Counted from the first letter of the stretch, positions 1 through 9,347 are shown. The stretch: DNA of 64,000 nucleotides from Citrobacter amalonaticus (GCA_028994555.1 JARDVN010000001.1:62001-126000); one strand, 5' to 3'. Numbers and translations: made by a program. Notes: generated by a model not told the origin, from the sequence alone.

Positions 1-645
1 CGCCGGAATACGGTCAAGGATTTCAGCGCTACGCTGCTCATCGGCACGCAGTTGCTGGGTGTTGTTGGTCGCCATATAACCCGGTGCGATCGCGTTGACG
101 TTGATATTGTGCTTCGCCCACTCGTTCGCCATCAGACGGGTCACACCCATTACGCCGCTTTTGGAAGCCGTGTAAGACGGGACGCGGATACCGCCCTGGA
201 AGGAGAGCATGGACGCGATGTTGATGATTTTGCCGCCGTTACCCTGGGCGATAAAGTGTTTTGCCGCCGCCTGAGACATAAAGAACACGCTCTTGATGTT
301 CAGGTTCATCACGTCATCCCAGTCTTTTTCGCTGAAATCGATGGCGTCTTCACGACGGATTAGACCCGCGTTGTTGACCAGAATATCGATATGACCGAAC
401 TCAGCGACCGCACGCTCCAGCAGTGCCGGGATGCCATCGATCTTGCGCAGATCGGCGGTCAGACTCAAAAAGCGACGGCCCAGCGCGGTCACACGCTCGA
501 TGGTTTCGGTCGGTTCAACGATGTTAATCCCGACGATATCGCAGCCTGCTTCCGCCAGACCCAGCGCCATGCCCTGGCCCAGACCGGTATCACAACCGGT
601 CACGACAGCGACTTTACCTTCGAGAGAGAATGCATTCAAAATCAT
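1..645 (-). CDS. kduD: 2-dehydro-3-deoxy-D-gluconate 5-dehydrogenase KduD (partial, 3' end outside window)
   Basis: Short-chain dehydrogenase acting after KduI in cytosolic breakdown of pectin-derived unsaturated uronates. It interconverts 2,5-diketo-3-deoxygluconate and KDG with NAD(H). About 215 residues are visible, opening MILNAFSLEGKVAVVTG. The cofactor motif TGxxxGxG reads TGCDTGLGQG, followed by NNAG and the catalytic Y-x3-K in SYTASKSG. The family is about 253 residues, so roughly 38 C-terminal residues lie beyond base 1. The frame is open throughout. It lies 55 bp downstream of kduI on the same strand, presumably one operon. Identification is firm from near-identity with remembered E. 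coli KduD. Confidence 0.95.
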   Translation of the reverse strand, partial: MILNAFSLEGKVAVVTGCDTGLGQGMALGLAEAGCDIVGINIVEPTETIERVTALGRRFLSLTADLRKIDGIPALLERAVAEFGHIDILVNNAGLIRREDAIDFSEKDWDDVMNLNIKSVFFMSQAAAKHFIAQGNGGKIINIASMLSFQGGIRVPSYTASKSGVMGVTRLMANEWAKHNINVNAIAPGYMATNNTQQLRADEQRSAEILDRIPA

Positions 646-667
646 TGTAAATCCTTAGTTTTTCATA

Positions 668-682
668 CCTGTCACGGACAGG
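668..682 (-). other. intercistronic hairpin between kduI and kduD
   Basis: CCTGTC and GACAGG pair around a 3-base loop in the short kduI-kduD spacer. There is no T tract, so this looks like an mRNA processing or stability element rather than a terminator. Function is inferred. Confidence 0.35.
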
Positions 683-700
683 CGTTATGAGCGCCCGCGA

Positions 701-1538
701 CTAGCGCAGATCTTTCACCGCAACGTGGTCCATATCATCGAAGACCTGGTTTTCACCGACCATGCCCCAGATGAAGGTATAGGCTTTGGTGCCCACCCCG
801 GAATGGATCGACCAGCTTGGCGAAATAACTGCCTGCTCGTTATGCATAACGATATGACGCGTTTCCTGAGGCTGCCCCATCATATGGAAGACGCAGGTGT
901 CTTCTTCCATATTGAAATAGAAGTACACTTCCATGCGGCGTTCATGCGTGTGGCATGGCATGGTGTTCCACAGGTTGCCCGGCGCCAGTTCGGTAAGGCC
1001 CATGCTCAGTTGGCAGGTTTCCAGCACATCCGGCACGAAATATTTATTGATGGTGCGGCGGTTACTGGTGAGGTTGTCACCTAATGTCACAGGTGCAACA
1101 TCGGCAGGCGTCACTTTTTTTGGTCGGGTACGTGGTATGCGCCGGTGCGCAGTTGTAGTAAAACTTGGCAGGCGTTGCGCTATCGACGCTGGCGAAAACC
1201 ACCTCTTTTGCCCCTTTACCGACATACAGCGCATCACGGTGGCCAATCTCATAGCACTGACCGTCGACGGTGATGGTGCCCGCGCCGCCGATGTTGATCA
1301 CACCCAGTTCGCGACGTTCCAGGAAATAGGTTACGCCAAGCTGTTTACCGACTTCGCCACCGACGGAAACCGTTTTTGCCACCGGCATAATGCCGCCGAC
1401 GATGATGCGGTCAATGTGGCTGTAAACCATCGTGTATTCGTCAGCCACGAACACTTTCTCAACCAAAAACTCCTTGCGTAGCCCCTGGGTATCCAGTGTT
1501 TTGGCGTGCGCGCTGTGAATACTTTGTCTTACGTCCAC
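701..1538 (-). CDS. kduI: 5-dehydro-4-deoxy-D-glucuronate isomerase KduI (frameshifted as read)
   Basis: Cupin-fold isomerase converting 5-keto-4-deoxyuronate to 2,5-diketo-3-deoxygluconate in pectin/hexuronate catabolism. The N-terminal 140 or so residues ([18 protein letters not shown]...) and the C-terminal part (...[18 protein letters not shown]) are in different frames. They join at the T7 run 1115-1121: removing one base restores ...[18 protein letters not shown]. The repaired length is 278 residues, the usual KduI length. Metal-binding His/Glu residues are visible in [15 protein letters not shown]. First gene of the kduI-kduD operon; a KdgR-like site lies about 110 bp upstream. The break is probably a sequence error. 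Confidence 0.93.
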
Positions 1539-1649
1539 ATTAACCTCCAGTGATGTACTGAGCGGGAATCCCTCAACGGAGAGCGAAACGCTGTTCCGTT
1601 TTACGTTATGCGCCCATGATAGTCTTCCGGGGATCCGTTTTCAATTACA

Positions 1650-1669
1650 AATAAAACATCGTTTCACTT
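1650..1669 (-). promoter_or_regulatory. candidate KdgR operator upstream of kduID
   Basis: The imperfect palindrome around AAAACATCGTTTCAC resembles the KdgR box (AAAAC/GTTTCA-type arms) found before kdu, kdg and ogl genes in enterobacteria. It lies about 110-130 bp upstream of the kduI start on the transcribed side, where such a site would be expected. No kdgR gene is in the window. Assignment rests on motif resemblance. Confidence 0.5.
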
Positions 1670-1692
1670 TTTCTGCATCTTATTATCAAAAG

Positions 1693-1708
1693 TGTAATTC
1701 CGATCACG
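1693..1708 (-). promoter_or_regulatory. candidate CRP site in the kduI upstream region
   Basis: TGTAA-N6-TCACG matches the CRP consensus TGTGA-N6-TCACA at 8 of 10 positions. It lies upstream of the KdgR-like site, as in other catabolic promoters. Weak evidence by itself. The rest of the 1539-1942 gap, between the kduI start and the yqeF stop, contains no recognised gene. Confidence 0.35.
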
Positions 1709-1942
1709 ATCGATTCATTTCGTGATTATACGCAGGAGAAAAATCGTTTAGTAAAACAACGAAATAGGATTCGCCCCTGCGTGCCCGATGTGCTGACTGT
1801 TGAAAAACCGGGGTCAGTTCCTTCGCTGGATTTATCTGACGGGTGCTAAACCCGGAGCCACGGCAACGCAAGAATGCCGTCACGATTTCTCGAACGGCAT
1901 AAGTGGTATGAATGGAATAAAGAGGGAGAGAATAAAGGAGAG

Positions 1943-3122
1943 TTAATCGCGCTCAATGGCTAACGCCACGCCTTGTCCACCGCCAATACACAGCGTCGCC
2001 AGACCTTTTCGGGCATTACGCTTAACCATTTCGTGAACCAGAGAAACCAGAATTCGACAGCCAGAAGCGCCTATCGGGTGTCCAAGAGCAATCGCGCCGC
2101 CATTGACGTTCACCCGACGCTCGTCCCATTCCAGCATTTTGCCAACAGAAAGCGCCTGAGCGGCAAACGCCTCATTGGCTTCAATGAGATCCACATCGGC
2201 CAGTTGCCAGCCGACCCGTTCCAGACAGCGGCGAGTGGCATATACGGGGGCGATCCCCATCAGCGCAGGATCCACACCCACGCTGGCAAACGCGCGAATG
2301 CGTGCCAGCACAGGCAAGTTCAACTCCTGTGCTTTGGATTCGCTCATCATCATTACTGCCGCCGCGCCATCATTTATTGAAGAGGCATTACCGGCGGTTA
2401 CTGAGCCTGACAGCTCGAAAGCCGGATCCAGCCCCGCCAGGCCTTCTGCGCTGGCATCAGTTCGCGGTTGCTCATCGGTATCAATCATCACGGTTTGCCC
2501 ATTTCGCTGGGTGGCGATCGGAACAATTTCCGCTTTAAAACGACCGGCATCGATAGCCGCGCGCGCCTTTTGCTGTGAACTGAGGGCATACGCATCCTGC
2601 AGTTCTCTACTGATGCCATATTCACGCGCCAGATTCTCGGCGGTCACCCCCATGTGGTAATCATTGAAAGCATCCCACAGGCCGTCGTGCACCAGACTGT
2701 CGACGAGCTGGCTGTTTCCCAGTTGCGCGCCGGTTCGGCTGTCGGTAAGAACGTGCGGCGCACGGCTCATGTTCTCTTGTCCGCCCGCTATCACAATATC
2801 CGCTTCGCCACACTGGATCGCCTGCGTGGCAAGATGCAGCGCTTTCAGCCCCGAACCGCAGACATCATTGATGGTGATAGCAGAAACCGTGTTCGGTAAT
2901 CCCCCTTTGATCGCTGACTGGCGCGCCGGGTTTTGCCCCGCCCCCCGCCGTCAGTACCTGACCGAGGATCACTTCATCAACGGCATGCGCATTCACGCCG
3001 CTGCTTTCAATTAACGCTTTGACCACCATACTGCCCAGTTCAACGGCAGAATGACGCGCCAGCGTCCCCTGAAAACAACCAATAGGCGTACGCAACGCCC
3101 CGACTATCACCACCTCTTTCAT
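1943..3122 (-). CDS. yqeF: acetyl-CoA C-acetyltransferase YqeF (thiolase; frameshifted as read)
   Basis: Thiolase condensing two acetyl-CoA, or cleaving acetoacetyl-CoA; the physiological role of YqeF is not well defined. It starts [17 protein letters not shown] with ATG at 3122. The nucleophile loop [11 protein letters not shown] appears after repair, followed by [23 protein letters not shown] and the C-terminal CIGGGQG. The reading breaks at the C6 run 2941-2946; dropping one base gives [17 protein letters not shown]. The repaired product is 392 residues, as expected. It stands alone on the minus strand between kduI and a LysR gene, the E. coli kdu-yqeF-yqeG order. Probably functional in the organism. 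Confidence 0.93.
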
Positions 3123-3224
3123 TACGACCTCTGCGCAAAATCACATCGCAATAGTAGAGGATTGTTAAAAATAGTTATCCTGAATGTTTTAGAAAAGTGA
3201 GTTTTATCACAAAGGAAATCGTTA

Positions 3225-4112
3225 TCACCCCTCTCGGCCCGGCGTGCGACCTTGCTGTAAGTGGTATCTCAGCCAACTTCCCGCTACGCCGGGCGGAGAT
3301 TTTTTTGTTCCACAGCAGATCGATAGCAATCGCTTTCGGCCATCCCGGCATGCCCAGTTGCACCAACGGTTTTTCCGCCGCGAACTCCTCCACTAACGCA
3401 CACGGTAGCGCGCACCAGCCAAACCCTTGTACCGCCATACTCAATAACAGCAAATAGTTTGGTGCGGACCAGACCGGGCCGCGGGCGAGCGAGGCACCAT
3501 GATCAATATAGGTATTAAGGCGCAACTCGCGCCAGGTATATAGCTGATCCCACTGCAGTTTTTCCGCTTTCGCCAACGGATGAGAAGCGGCAACGTAGAG
3601 CCCCATCCACGTTTGCATCGGCAAGCGTGTCGCACCGATATCGGTGGGATAGTGGTCTCTGGCTTCAATCAAACCGACCTGCGCCCGCTCTTTTTTGCAG
3701 CAGATCGATAACGTCTACATCTTCCCCAATCAGGCATTCAAATTCGGTATGCGGAAACTGCTGATCAAACTGCGCCATCAGTTCCTCCAGCACGTCGGGG
3801 TGCAGGGTGTCGGAGAGCACAAACGTCAGACGCGCTTCGGTCTCACTGGTCAGCGAAAGCGCCACCTCATCAAGACGCTCGCTGGCAGAAAGAATCGCCT
3901 GAACATAGCCGAGCACTTTCTTGCCTTCTTCCGTCAGTACCGGCTGACGCGAAGAACGGTCAAAAAAGCTGAACACCAAGATCGGCTTCAAGGTGGGCGA
4001 TTGCCGTACTGATGGTGGACTGGCTTTTACGCAGTCTGCGTGCCGCCGCCGAGAAGGAACCACAGGAAACGGTCTCGACAAACGCGGTTAAGGCTTCAGG
4101 TGAGTAACGCAT
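3225..4112 (-). CDS. LysR-type transcriptional regulator (three frameshifts as read)
   Basis: LysR-family DNA-binding regulator. The N terminus (MRYSPEALTAFVETVSCGSFS, RRLRKSQSTISTAIAHLE) is a clear wHTH. The reading breaks at A6 3962-3967, T6 3691-3696 and T7 3300-3306. Removing one base at each gives a continuous 294-residue LysR protein ending ...SWLRYHLQQGRTPGREG, whereas the unrepaired ends look like noise. The effector domain covers roughly residues 90-290. It is divergent from the PACE efflux gene at 4215 with a 102-bp shared upstream region, an arrangement like AceR/AceI, so it may control that gene. Inducer unknown. Confidence 0.85.
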
Positions 4113-4214
4113 GAACTATCTACTTTATCGATGGATACTATCTTTTAGATATCACATAAAGCGATAAAATTCCCCCCTATTCCGTTTTCCGGGCTTTTTC
4201 AAGAAAGGTAAGTT
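4113..4214. promoter_or_regulatory. shared control region between the LysR gene and the PACE gene
   Basis: The 102-bp divergent spacer holds a nested dyad: TTTATCG (4124-4130) with CGATAAA (4162-4168), enclosing the smaller palindrome ATCTTTTAGAT. LysR proteins typically bind such dyads between themselves and their target gene. The dyad is visible in the sequence; LysR binding is inferred. Confidence 0.45.
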
Positions 4215-4670
4215 ATGCAACACAATGCGGTTCAACGTCGTTCATTACTGGAGCGTGTCTTTCATGCCGTCTGTTTTGAAGGGATAGCCACGGCTTTCCT
4301 GGCACCCACCACAGCCTGGTTGATGCAGCGATCGGTGCTGGAAATGGGCGGACTGACGATCCTGCTGGCGACCACGGCGATGATCTGGAACATCATCTAC
4401 AACGCGCTGTTTGATCGTTTCTGGCCCTCACATCGGGTGAAACGAACGGCGAAAGTGCGTGCGTATCACGCGCTGGGATTTGAAAGCGGCTTTATCGTCA
4501 TCGGCGTGAGTATCGTGGCGTACGTGCTGAACGTCAGCCTGATACAGGCCTTTACGCTGGAGATTGGCTTCTTCTTATTCTTCCTGCCCTACACCATGTT
4601 CTACAACTGGGCATATGACACATTACGTATACGTTTCGTGAAGCGTCGCGAACAGCGTGTGACCGCCTGA
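4215..4670 (+). CDS. PACE-family multidrug/biocide efflux transporter
   Basis: Small inner-membrane proton-coupled exporter of the proteobacterial antimicrobial compound efflux (PACE) family, related to the chlorhexidine pump AceI. At 151 residues it has the family length. It shows two tandem two-helix repeats: residues about 15-65, with the signature RVFHAVCFEGIAT carrying the conserved acidic residue, and about 80-135, with the paralogous YHALGFESGFIVIGVSI. An NxxYNxxFD-type motif is present as NIIYNALFDRFWP. The C terminus is basic. AGGT precedes the ATG at good spacing. Monocistronic and divergent from a LysR regulator. The substrate cannot be read from sequence. Confidence 0.88.
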   Translation: MQHNAVQRRSLLERVFHAVCFEGIATAFLAPTTAWLMQRSVLEMGGLTILLATTAMIWNIIYNALFDRFWPSHRVKRTAKVRAYHALGFESGFIVIGVSIVAYVLNVSLIQAFTLEIGFFLFFLPYTMFYNWAYDTLRIRFVKRREQRVTA

Positions 4671-4811
4671 TAACTCACACATTTGCCGGAATCGACACGG
4701 TTCCGGCAAGCACCGTCGCCCCTCTTCTCCCGTTCAGTCCTCACGCCCACCCCTGCATTTATGGTAAATTGCGCTTCTTTTTGTTTATTTTATAGTTGAT
4801 ACGTTCAAGAA

Positions 4812-6041
4812 ATGTCGAAAATTTGGTCAAAAGAAGAGACGCTCTGGAGCTTTGCGTTATATGGCACCGCCGTGGGCGCAGGAACCTTGTTTCTCCCCAT
4901 CCAGCTTGGCTCCGCGGGCGCAATTGTCTTGTTTGTCACCGCTCTGGTTGCCTGGCCTCTCACATACTGGCCGCATAAAGCGTTATGTCAGTTCATTCTC
5001 TCGTCGAAAACCTCTGCGGGAGAAGGGATCACCGGTGCGGTGGCGCACTATTATGGTAAGAAGATTGGCAGCCTGATTACCACGCTGTACTTTATTGCCT
5101 TTTTCGTGGTGGTGCTAATTTATGCCGTCGCCATAACCAACTCCCTGACAGAGCAGCTGGCCCGCTATCTTGAGATTAACCTGGGCATCCGCATGGGTGT
5201 CAGCCTCGGCGTGGTGTTAATCCTGAACCTGATATTTCTGATGGGCCGCCATGCGACTATTCGGGTGATGGGCTTCCTGGTGTTCCCACTGATCGCGTAC
5301 TTCTTATTTCTCTCGCTGTATCTGACCGGCAGCTGGCAACCCTCTTTGCTGACCGGACAAATGGCGTTCGACAGGCACACCCTGCATCAGGTGTGGATTT
5401 CGATTCCGGTGATGGTTTTTGCTTTTAGCCATACGCCTATTATCTCCACGTTCGCCATCGACAGACGTGAGAAATACGGCGAGCAGGCCATGGGTAAATG
5501 CAAAAAAATCATGAAGGTAGCCTATTTAATTATCTGCCTGAGCGTGCTGTTCTTCGTCTTTAGCTGTCTGCTGTCAATTCCGCCAGCGTACATCGAAACC
5601 GCCAAAAATGAAGGCGTCACCATTCTTTCCGCGTTATCTATGATGCCTGCCGCCCCGGCGTGGCTCTCGGTTTCCGGTATCATCGTCGCCGTGGTGGCGA
5701 TGTCGAAATCCTTTCTCGGTACCTACTTTGGGGTTATCGAAGGGGCAACCGAGGTGGTCAAAACCAGTCTGCAACAGGTAGGGGTGAAAAAAAGCCGGGC
5801 CTTTAACCGCGCCCTGTCCATCATGCTGGTATCCGCCATCACCTTTGTGGTCTGCTGCATCAATCCGAATGCAATTTCGATGATTTACGCCATTAGCGGA
5901 CCGCTCATTGCTATGATTTTGTTCATTATGCCGACGCTGTCGACATACCTGATCCCGGCATTAAAACCGCACCGCTCTTTCGGCAATCTGATTACCCTGA
6001 TTGTCGGACTACTCTGCGTGTCTGTGATGTTTCTCGGCTAG
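4812..6041 (+). CDS. yqeG: inner-membrane amino-acid transporter YqeG (HAAAP family)
   Basis: Proton-coupled amino-acid permease of the hydroxy/aromatic amino acid family (relatives SdaC, TdcC, YhaO). YqeG-type proteins have been linked to serine/threonine uptake. The 409-residue protein starts MSKIWSKEETLWSFALYGTA and has about 11 hydrophobic segments; the first includes GAGTLFLPIQLGSAG, typical of the family. It is uninterrupted. The next gene on the minus strand is convergent, with a hairpin between them. The kdu-yqeF-yqeG order matches E. coli, supporting the name. Confidence 0.92.
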   Translation: MSKIWSKEETLWSFALYGTAVGAGTLFLPIQLGSAGAIVLFVTALVAWPLTYWPHKALCQFILSSKTSAGEGITGAVAHYYGKKIGSLITTLYFIAFFVVVLIYAVAITNSLTEQLARYLEINLGIRMGVSLGVVLILNLIFLMGRHATIRVMGFLVFPLIAYFLFLSLYLTGSWQPSLLTGQMAFDRHTLHQVWISIPVMVFAFSHTPIISTFAIDRREKYGEQAMGKCKKIMKVAYLIICLSVLFFVFSCLLSIPPAYIETAKNEGVTILSALSMMPAAPAWLSVSGIIVAVVAMSKSFLGTYFGVIEGATEVVKTSLQQVGVKKSRAFNRALSIMLVSAITFVVCCINPNAISMIYAISGPLIAMILFIMPTLSTYLIPALKPHRSFGNLITLIVGLLCVSVMFLG

Positions 6042-6050
6042 CACTGGCGT

Positions 6051-6072
6051 AAACGGCTCGTCCGGGCCGTTT
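6051..6072. terminator. hairpin between convergent yqeG and the yqeJ-like gene
   Basis: AAACGGC pairs with GCCGTTT across an 8-base loop just after the yqeG stop. The second arm touches the stop of the opposite gene. It is likely a bidirectional terminator, though no long T tract follows. Confidence 0.6.
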
Positions 6073-6541
6073 ACTCATGACGTCGACATAACAGCGAGGG
6101 AGCGCCTACCGTCGTAAAGGCCCACCCCTCCTGATAACGTTTAATCAATAGAGAGAAAGAGGCACGCTCAGAGAGATAAATCGAGGGCAGCGATCGAAGT
6201 CCTTTCTTCGCCTCTAAATTGTCGCTCGGAAAGCGCACGAGGTTATTGTTGCTGATAATATAGTTGTTCCGCACCTTGTGATAGGTGAAATAAGCAATCC
6301 GGCTAATTTTATAATTATTATTTTCCGGCGTACGCAAATCGCCGGTAATGGTGACGATACCCTGGTTATTCTGCATCTGATAGGCGACATCTCCCCGGAA
6401 CTGCTCATTATTAATTTCCCACACCACACGGCCCTGGCAATCAATACTGTTTTTTCCTTTATGTAAATACCAGTAGCCCGCACCTGTTGATATCATCACG
6501 ACAAGCAGCAAAACGTATACTGAAATTTTAATTTTGATCAT
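6071..6541 (-). CDS. small membrane-anchored protein (YqeJ-like partner of the ToxR-like regulator)
   Basis: A 156-residue protein with one N-terminal membrane segment (ISVYVLLLVVMISTGAGYWYL) and an extracytoplasmic remainder containing two cysteines (DCQGRVVW near residue 34, SLLCRRHE at the end). It overlaps the end of the upstream ToxR-like gene by 14 bp, so the two are translationally linked. Topology and placement recall ToxS, PsaF or YqeJ, single-pass partners that modulate a membrane-bound wHTH regulator. The function is inferred; sequence resemblance to ToxS itself is not evident. A second pair of this layout lies at 18120-19539. Confidence 0.65.
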   Translation of the reverse strand: MIKIKISVYVLLLVVMISTGAGYWYLHKGKNSIDCQGRVVWEINNEQFRGDVAYQMQNNQGIVTITGDLRTPENNNYKISRIAYFTYHKVRNNYIISNNNLVRFPSDNLEAKKGLRSLPSIYLSERASFSLLIKRYQEGWAFTTVGAPSLLCRRHE

Positions 6542-7332
6542 TAATCGAGTACCAGGTTGTACATTTGGTCCGGGGGTGTTCTCTTATATCCAACTGACAG
6601 GCAACAGCGGCAATATTTTTCGCACTATTCATTCCAGAAAGATACACATAATTATGATTCTGACAGATATCCGGGTGCCTCGTCAGGAATACAGCATAGC
6701 GTGTATTTAACGTATTATTGCCTTTGAGTAACAGGGTACAGGATGAAAAGGAGGTGGTATCAATAATGGCATAGGAGGAGAACAACGATTCGGCGGTCGG
6801 ATATAACAAGCCAAAAGAGATGCCGACACCGATCAGCAATACGGACAGTAGGATGCCCCCCCGCTATCAGCGTAGTTCGTGACGACCGTAATTCAGGCGC
6901 AGTCGCCCTCAACGCAGGTGGTGTTGGCTCCCTCCCTGACTCCCCACCTCCAGGATTCTCAATCGATTCCGTCTCTGTTCGTTGAATATCCGCAGTCATC
7001 ATCATTCCACGCCGGGCAACCGTTCTAATTAGATCGCGCGGCAACCCGACTTCGGTTAGCGCATTTCTTAACATGAGTACCGTCTGATATAACGTATTGA
7101 CGGAAGTGATATTGTTTTTATCTCCCCAACCTATCTTTACAAGCTGGGCTTGTGGAATAACAACCCCGCAATTTGTAATGATATATAAGAGAATAAAACT
7201 CGCAGGGTTTTGAAGAACGACTGTTTTTTGCGTGTTTCTATTCGTCAACGTCCTGTCACCCGGGTGAAAATCAACCAGGTTATTAATTGTGTATAGTGTT
7301 GTGTGTGTGTACTTCTCAGACACTGGGTGCAT
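6528..7332 (-). CDS. ToxR-like membrane-bound winged-helix regulator (YqeI-like; frameshifted as read)
   Basis: The cytoplasmic N-terminal OmpR/ToxR winged helix (residues about 10-110) includes VVLQNPASFILLYII, NTLYQTVLMLRNALTEVGLPRDLIRTVARRGMMM. A proline-rich linker, one membrane helix and a periplasmic domain follow. The break is at the C7 run 6856-6862: removing one base yields the helix TTLIAGGILLSVLLIGVGIS, which is clearly the intended reading. The repaired length is 267 residues, close to E. coli YqeI. The periplasmic part carries several cysteines (SCTLLLKGN, DICQNHN). It is cotranscribed with the small membrane partner downstream. Targets are unknown; neighbouring LuxR-like and fimbrial genes are candidates. 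Confidence 0.8.
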
Positions 7333-7926
7333 TCTCGCATTTACATGATGAATGGCATGCTACAAAAATCTTATACAGAGATCACCAAATATATAATAGA
7401 TATGTCAGCGCGATCATAACCTAAAAATAAAAATTCTTATAAATCAACGCGCTTTGACCTGATAAGGATCATGTATTCTTAATTAAGACCATTTTAGATG
7501 CTTTATGCCTCAGCTCTCATTATTATTGTTTCACGTTTAAAAAACGGACAAACAGATAAATAGCATTACTTAATAAAAGACATAAGCATTGTTACAACTG
7601 CTTCAGACAATTTAACATAAGATCAACTTTTTTGCCATTAATGCCATTTAGCGATAAAACTTAAACATTTTTGCAATATAGATTTTCCTGGTGGTTGTTA
7701 CAAAATTCCTGGAGGCTTTTTTTTAAGCGTCTCCCGTTGAGTAATGAGCCCGCCAGAAACCTGAATTGATACAGAGATAATATCCCTAAAAAAACCGGGA
7801 TTAAGAATAATAGCAATAATAATATTTTCGGATTTCCTCTCTATCAACGTTGCAATTTGTTGAGTATTGACATGTTTTAAAACGGATGAAATTATGAAAT
7901 CATCTACGGATAGGGAGGCTCTCAAT
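7333..7926. other. AT-rich divergent spacer, no gene seen
   Basis: About 590 bp, strongly AT-rich, between the ToxR-like gene (minus) and the LuxR-like gene (plus). It must hold both promoters. AT-richness is typical of H-NS-bound regions. Short overlapping ORFs here show no protein-like features. Confidence 0.6.
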
Positions 7927-8628
7927 ATGGGGCTGGACGTTAAATTAAAGAATTTGACATGCAGCAGTTGTACCTTGCATTGCAAAATAATGCCCGAAAA
8001 ATCACCCCGCTTACAGTATTGCGCCAATGCCTGTTTTTGCATGTGGCCAGAAGAAAGCATTTATTTTAATAAAGGGGTCATTGAAGGCATTTTAAATAAT
8101 AATCACAACGCCAGACTTAGTGGTTATATTTTTGTAGATTTCTCTATTAGCTTTTTACGCCTGTTTTTGGATAAAGAGTGGATAGAATATCTCGCAAGTA
8201 CACGCATGGGCATTATTTTGATCAGCGATCGCAACATGCAGTCGCTCGCCAACTACTGGCGTAAAAAGCATCCTGCGGTTTCTGCCATCATTTACCATGA
8301 TGACGGACTGGATGTCGCCAATGAGAAGATCAGGCAGGTGTTTATCGGACGACATTTGTCGTTCACCAAGGGAAATACGTTGACGCAGATGGAATTCACC
8401 ATTCTGGGCCATATGGTTGCAGGCAGTAATCCGCACCAGATCGCTCAGTTGCTGGAGATGGATATCCGCAGCATCTACGCCTACAAGCAGAGAATTGAAA
8501 AAAGAATGGGTGGACGAATCAATTCGTTGTTTATTCACTCTCATCCGATCTCAGGGGATAAGTTATCTTACCCATTGTTGCTAAAAGAGACGGATAGTAC
8601 AGCAGTGCATTTGCATAGACGCAGATGA
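7927..8628 (+). CDS. LuxR-type HTH regulator with cysteine-rich N terminus (YqeH-like)
   Basis: The C-terminal GerE-type helix-turn-helix reads TQMEFTILGHMVAGSNPHQIAQ with MDIRSIYAYKQRIEKRMG (about residues 155-210). I chose ATG 7927 because AGGGAGG lies 8 bases upstream; in-frame starts at 7894 and 7867 (TTG) have weaker signals. The N terminus has an unusual cluster CSSC...C...C...CFC within the first 40 or so residues, possibly metal-binding or redox-active. There is no REC domain or autoinducer domain. It is divergent from the ToxR-like pair, as in the E. coli yqeH/I/J family, though that operon is arranged differently. The target is not known. Confidence 0.75.
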   Translation: MGLDVKLKNLTCSSCTLHCKIMPEKSPRLQYCANACFCMWPEESIYFNKGVIEGILNNNHNARLSGYIFVDFSISFLRLFLDKEWIEYLASTRMGIILISDRNMQSLANYWRKKHPAVSAIIYHDDGLDVANEKIRQVFIGRHLSFTKGNTLTQMEFTILGHMVAGSNPHQIAQLLEMDIRSIYAYKQRIEKRMGGRINSLFIHSHPISGDKLSYPLLLKETDSTAVHLHRRR

Positions 8629-8648
8629 GTCCGACAACAGGGAACAAA

Positions 8649-8961
8649 ATGGACAAGGATACTAACGTGGGATACTACGAAGAAGAAACGCGCGCGCTAA
8701 GTGCAGTACTGTTATCACTTTTTTACGGCCCGTGCTGAGATAGCTTTCGGTGAGCTGGAATGCTCTTTGCAAAAACTCGCTTTCCCGCCTGCTGTGCGCA
8801 AGTTGTGTGAAGAGGCGTTGCAAAGTCAAAGTGAAGACGAAGCCGATCGAACGAATGCCAGAGCGGTTTGCTGCCTGCTGCATGCGCTGGAATCCATTAG
8901 CGGATATAAGCACGTTGAGCGTTATATTGCCCAGCGGAATCAGACGGTTGTGTATTGCTAA
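8649..8961 (+). CDS. hypothetical small helical protein (frameshifted as read)
   Basis: Unrecognised. The ATG at 8649 lies 20 bp after the LuxR-like stop, suggesting cotranscription. The frame MDKDTNVGYYEEETRALSAV hits a stop after a T6 run (8719-8724). Removing one T continues into AEIAFGELECSLQKLAFPPA and runs to the stop at 8961, giving 103 mostly helical, soluble residues. No signal peptide or known motif is seen. It is convergent with rcnR. The repaired reading fits the same homopolymer pattern as many genes here, but no family homology supports it. Confidence 0.55.
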
Positions 8962-8988
8962 GACACCGGGTCGGGACAGCGCTCCCGA

Positions 8989-9261
8989 CTATTTTATATA
9001 GGAATCCAGGACCTTAAGCACCACGCCCAGATCGTCTTCCCGCTTATCTTCATCGCTCTGATGGACGATATGCTCGGTCAAATGTCCTTTAATCACTTCA
9101 CGCATTAAACCATTCACCGCCCCGCGGATTGCAGCGATTTGCTGCAATACGGCGGCACACTCATGGGGTTCGTCGAGCATTTTCTTCAGTGCAACCACCT
9201 GCCCCTGAATTTTGCTGGTTCGGGCTTTAAGCTTCTGTTTATCCCGGATTGTATGTGACAT
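8989..9261 (-). CDS. rcnR: Ni(II)/Co(II)-responsive repressor RcnR
   Basis: Cytosolic all-helical CsoR/RcnR-family repressor, 90 residues, essentially identical to E. coli RcnR ([20 protein letters not shown] ... [11 protein letters not shown]). Metal ligands are present: His3, Cys35 in [10 protein letters not shown], and the histidines in [11 protein letters not shown] (His60 and His64). Apo-RcnR binds G-tract operators and represses rcnA; nickel or cobalt relieves this. It is divergent from rcnA with both operators in the 121-bp spacer. Confidence 0.97.
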   Translation of the reverse strand: MSHTIRDKQKLKARTSKIQGQVVALKKMLDEPHECAAVLQQIAAIRGAVNGLMREVIKGHLTEHIVHQSDEDKREDDLGVVLKVLDSYIK

Positions 9262-9310
9262 CGCAACACCTCTTTAACATAATTCTTTGTGGATTATAGC
9301 ATTACGAATT

Positions 9311-9347
9311 AACTGGGGGGGTAGTATTCGGTACTGGGGGGGAGTAG
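9311..9347. promoter_or_regulatory. tandem RcnR operators between rcnR and rcnA
   Basis: Two copies of the RcnR recognition pattern: AACT-G7-TAGTA (9311-9326) and TACT-G7-AGTA (9332-9346). The known E. coli site is a TACT-G6-N-AGTA type with a central G tract. Starts of the two copies are 21 bp apart, two helical turns. G-run lengths may be off by one given the homopolymer errors elsewhere. Confidence 0.8.
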
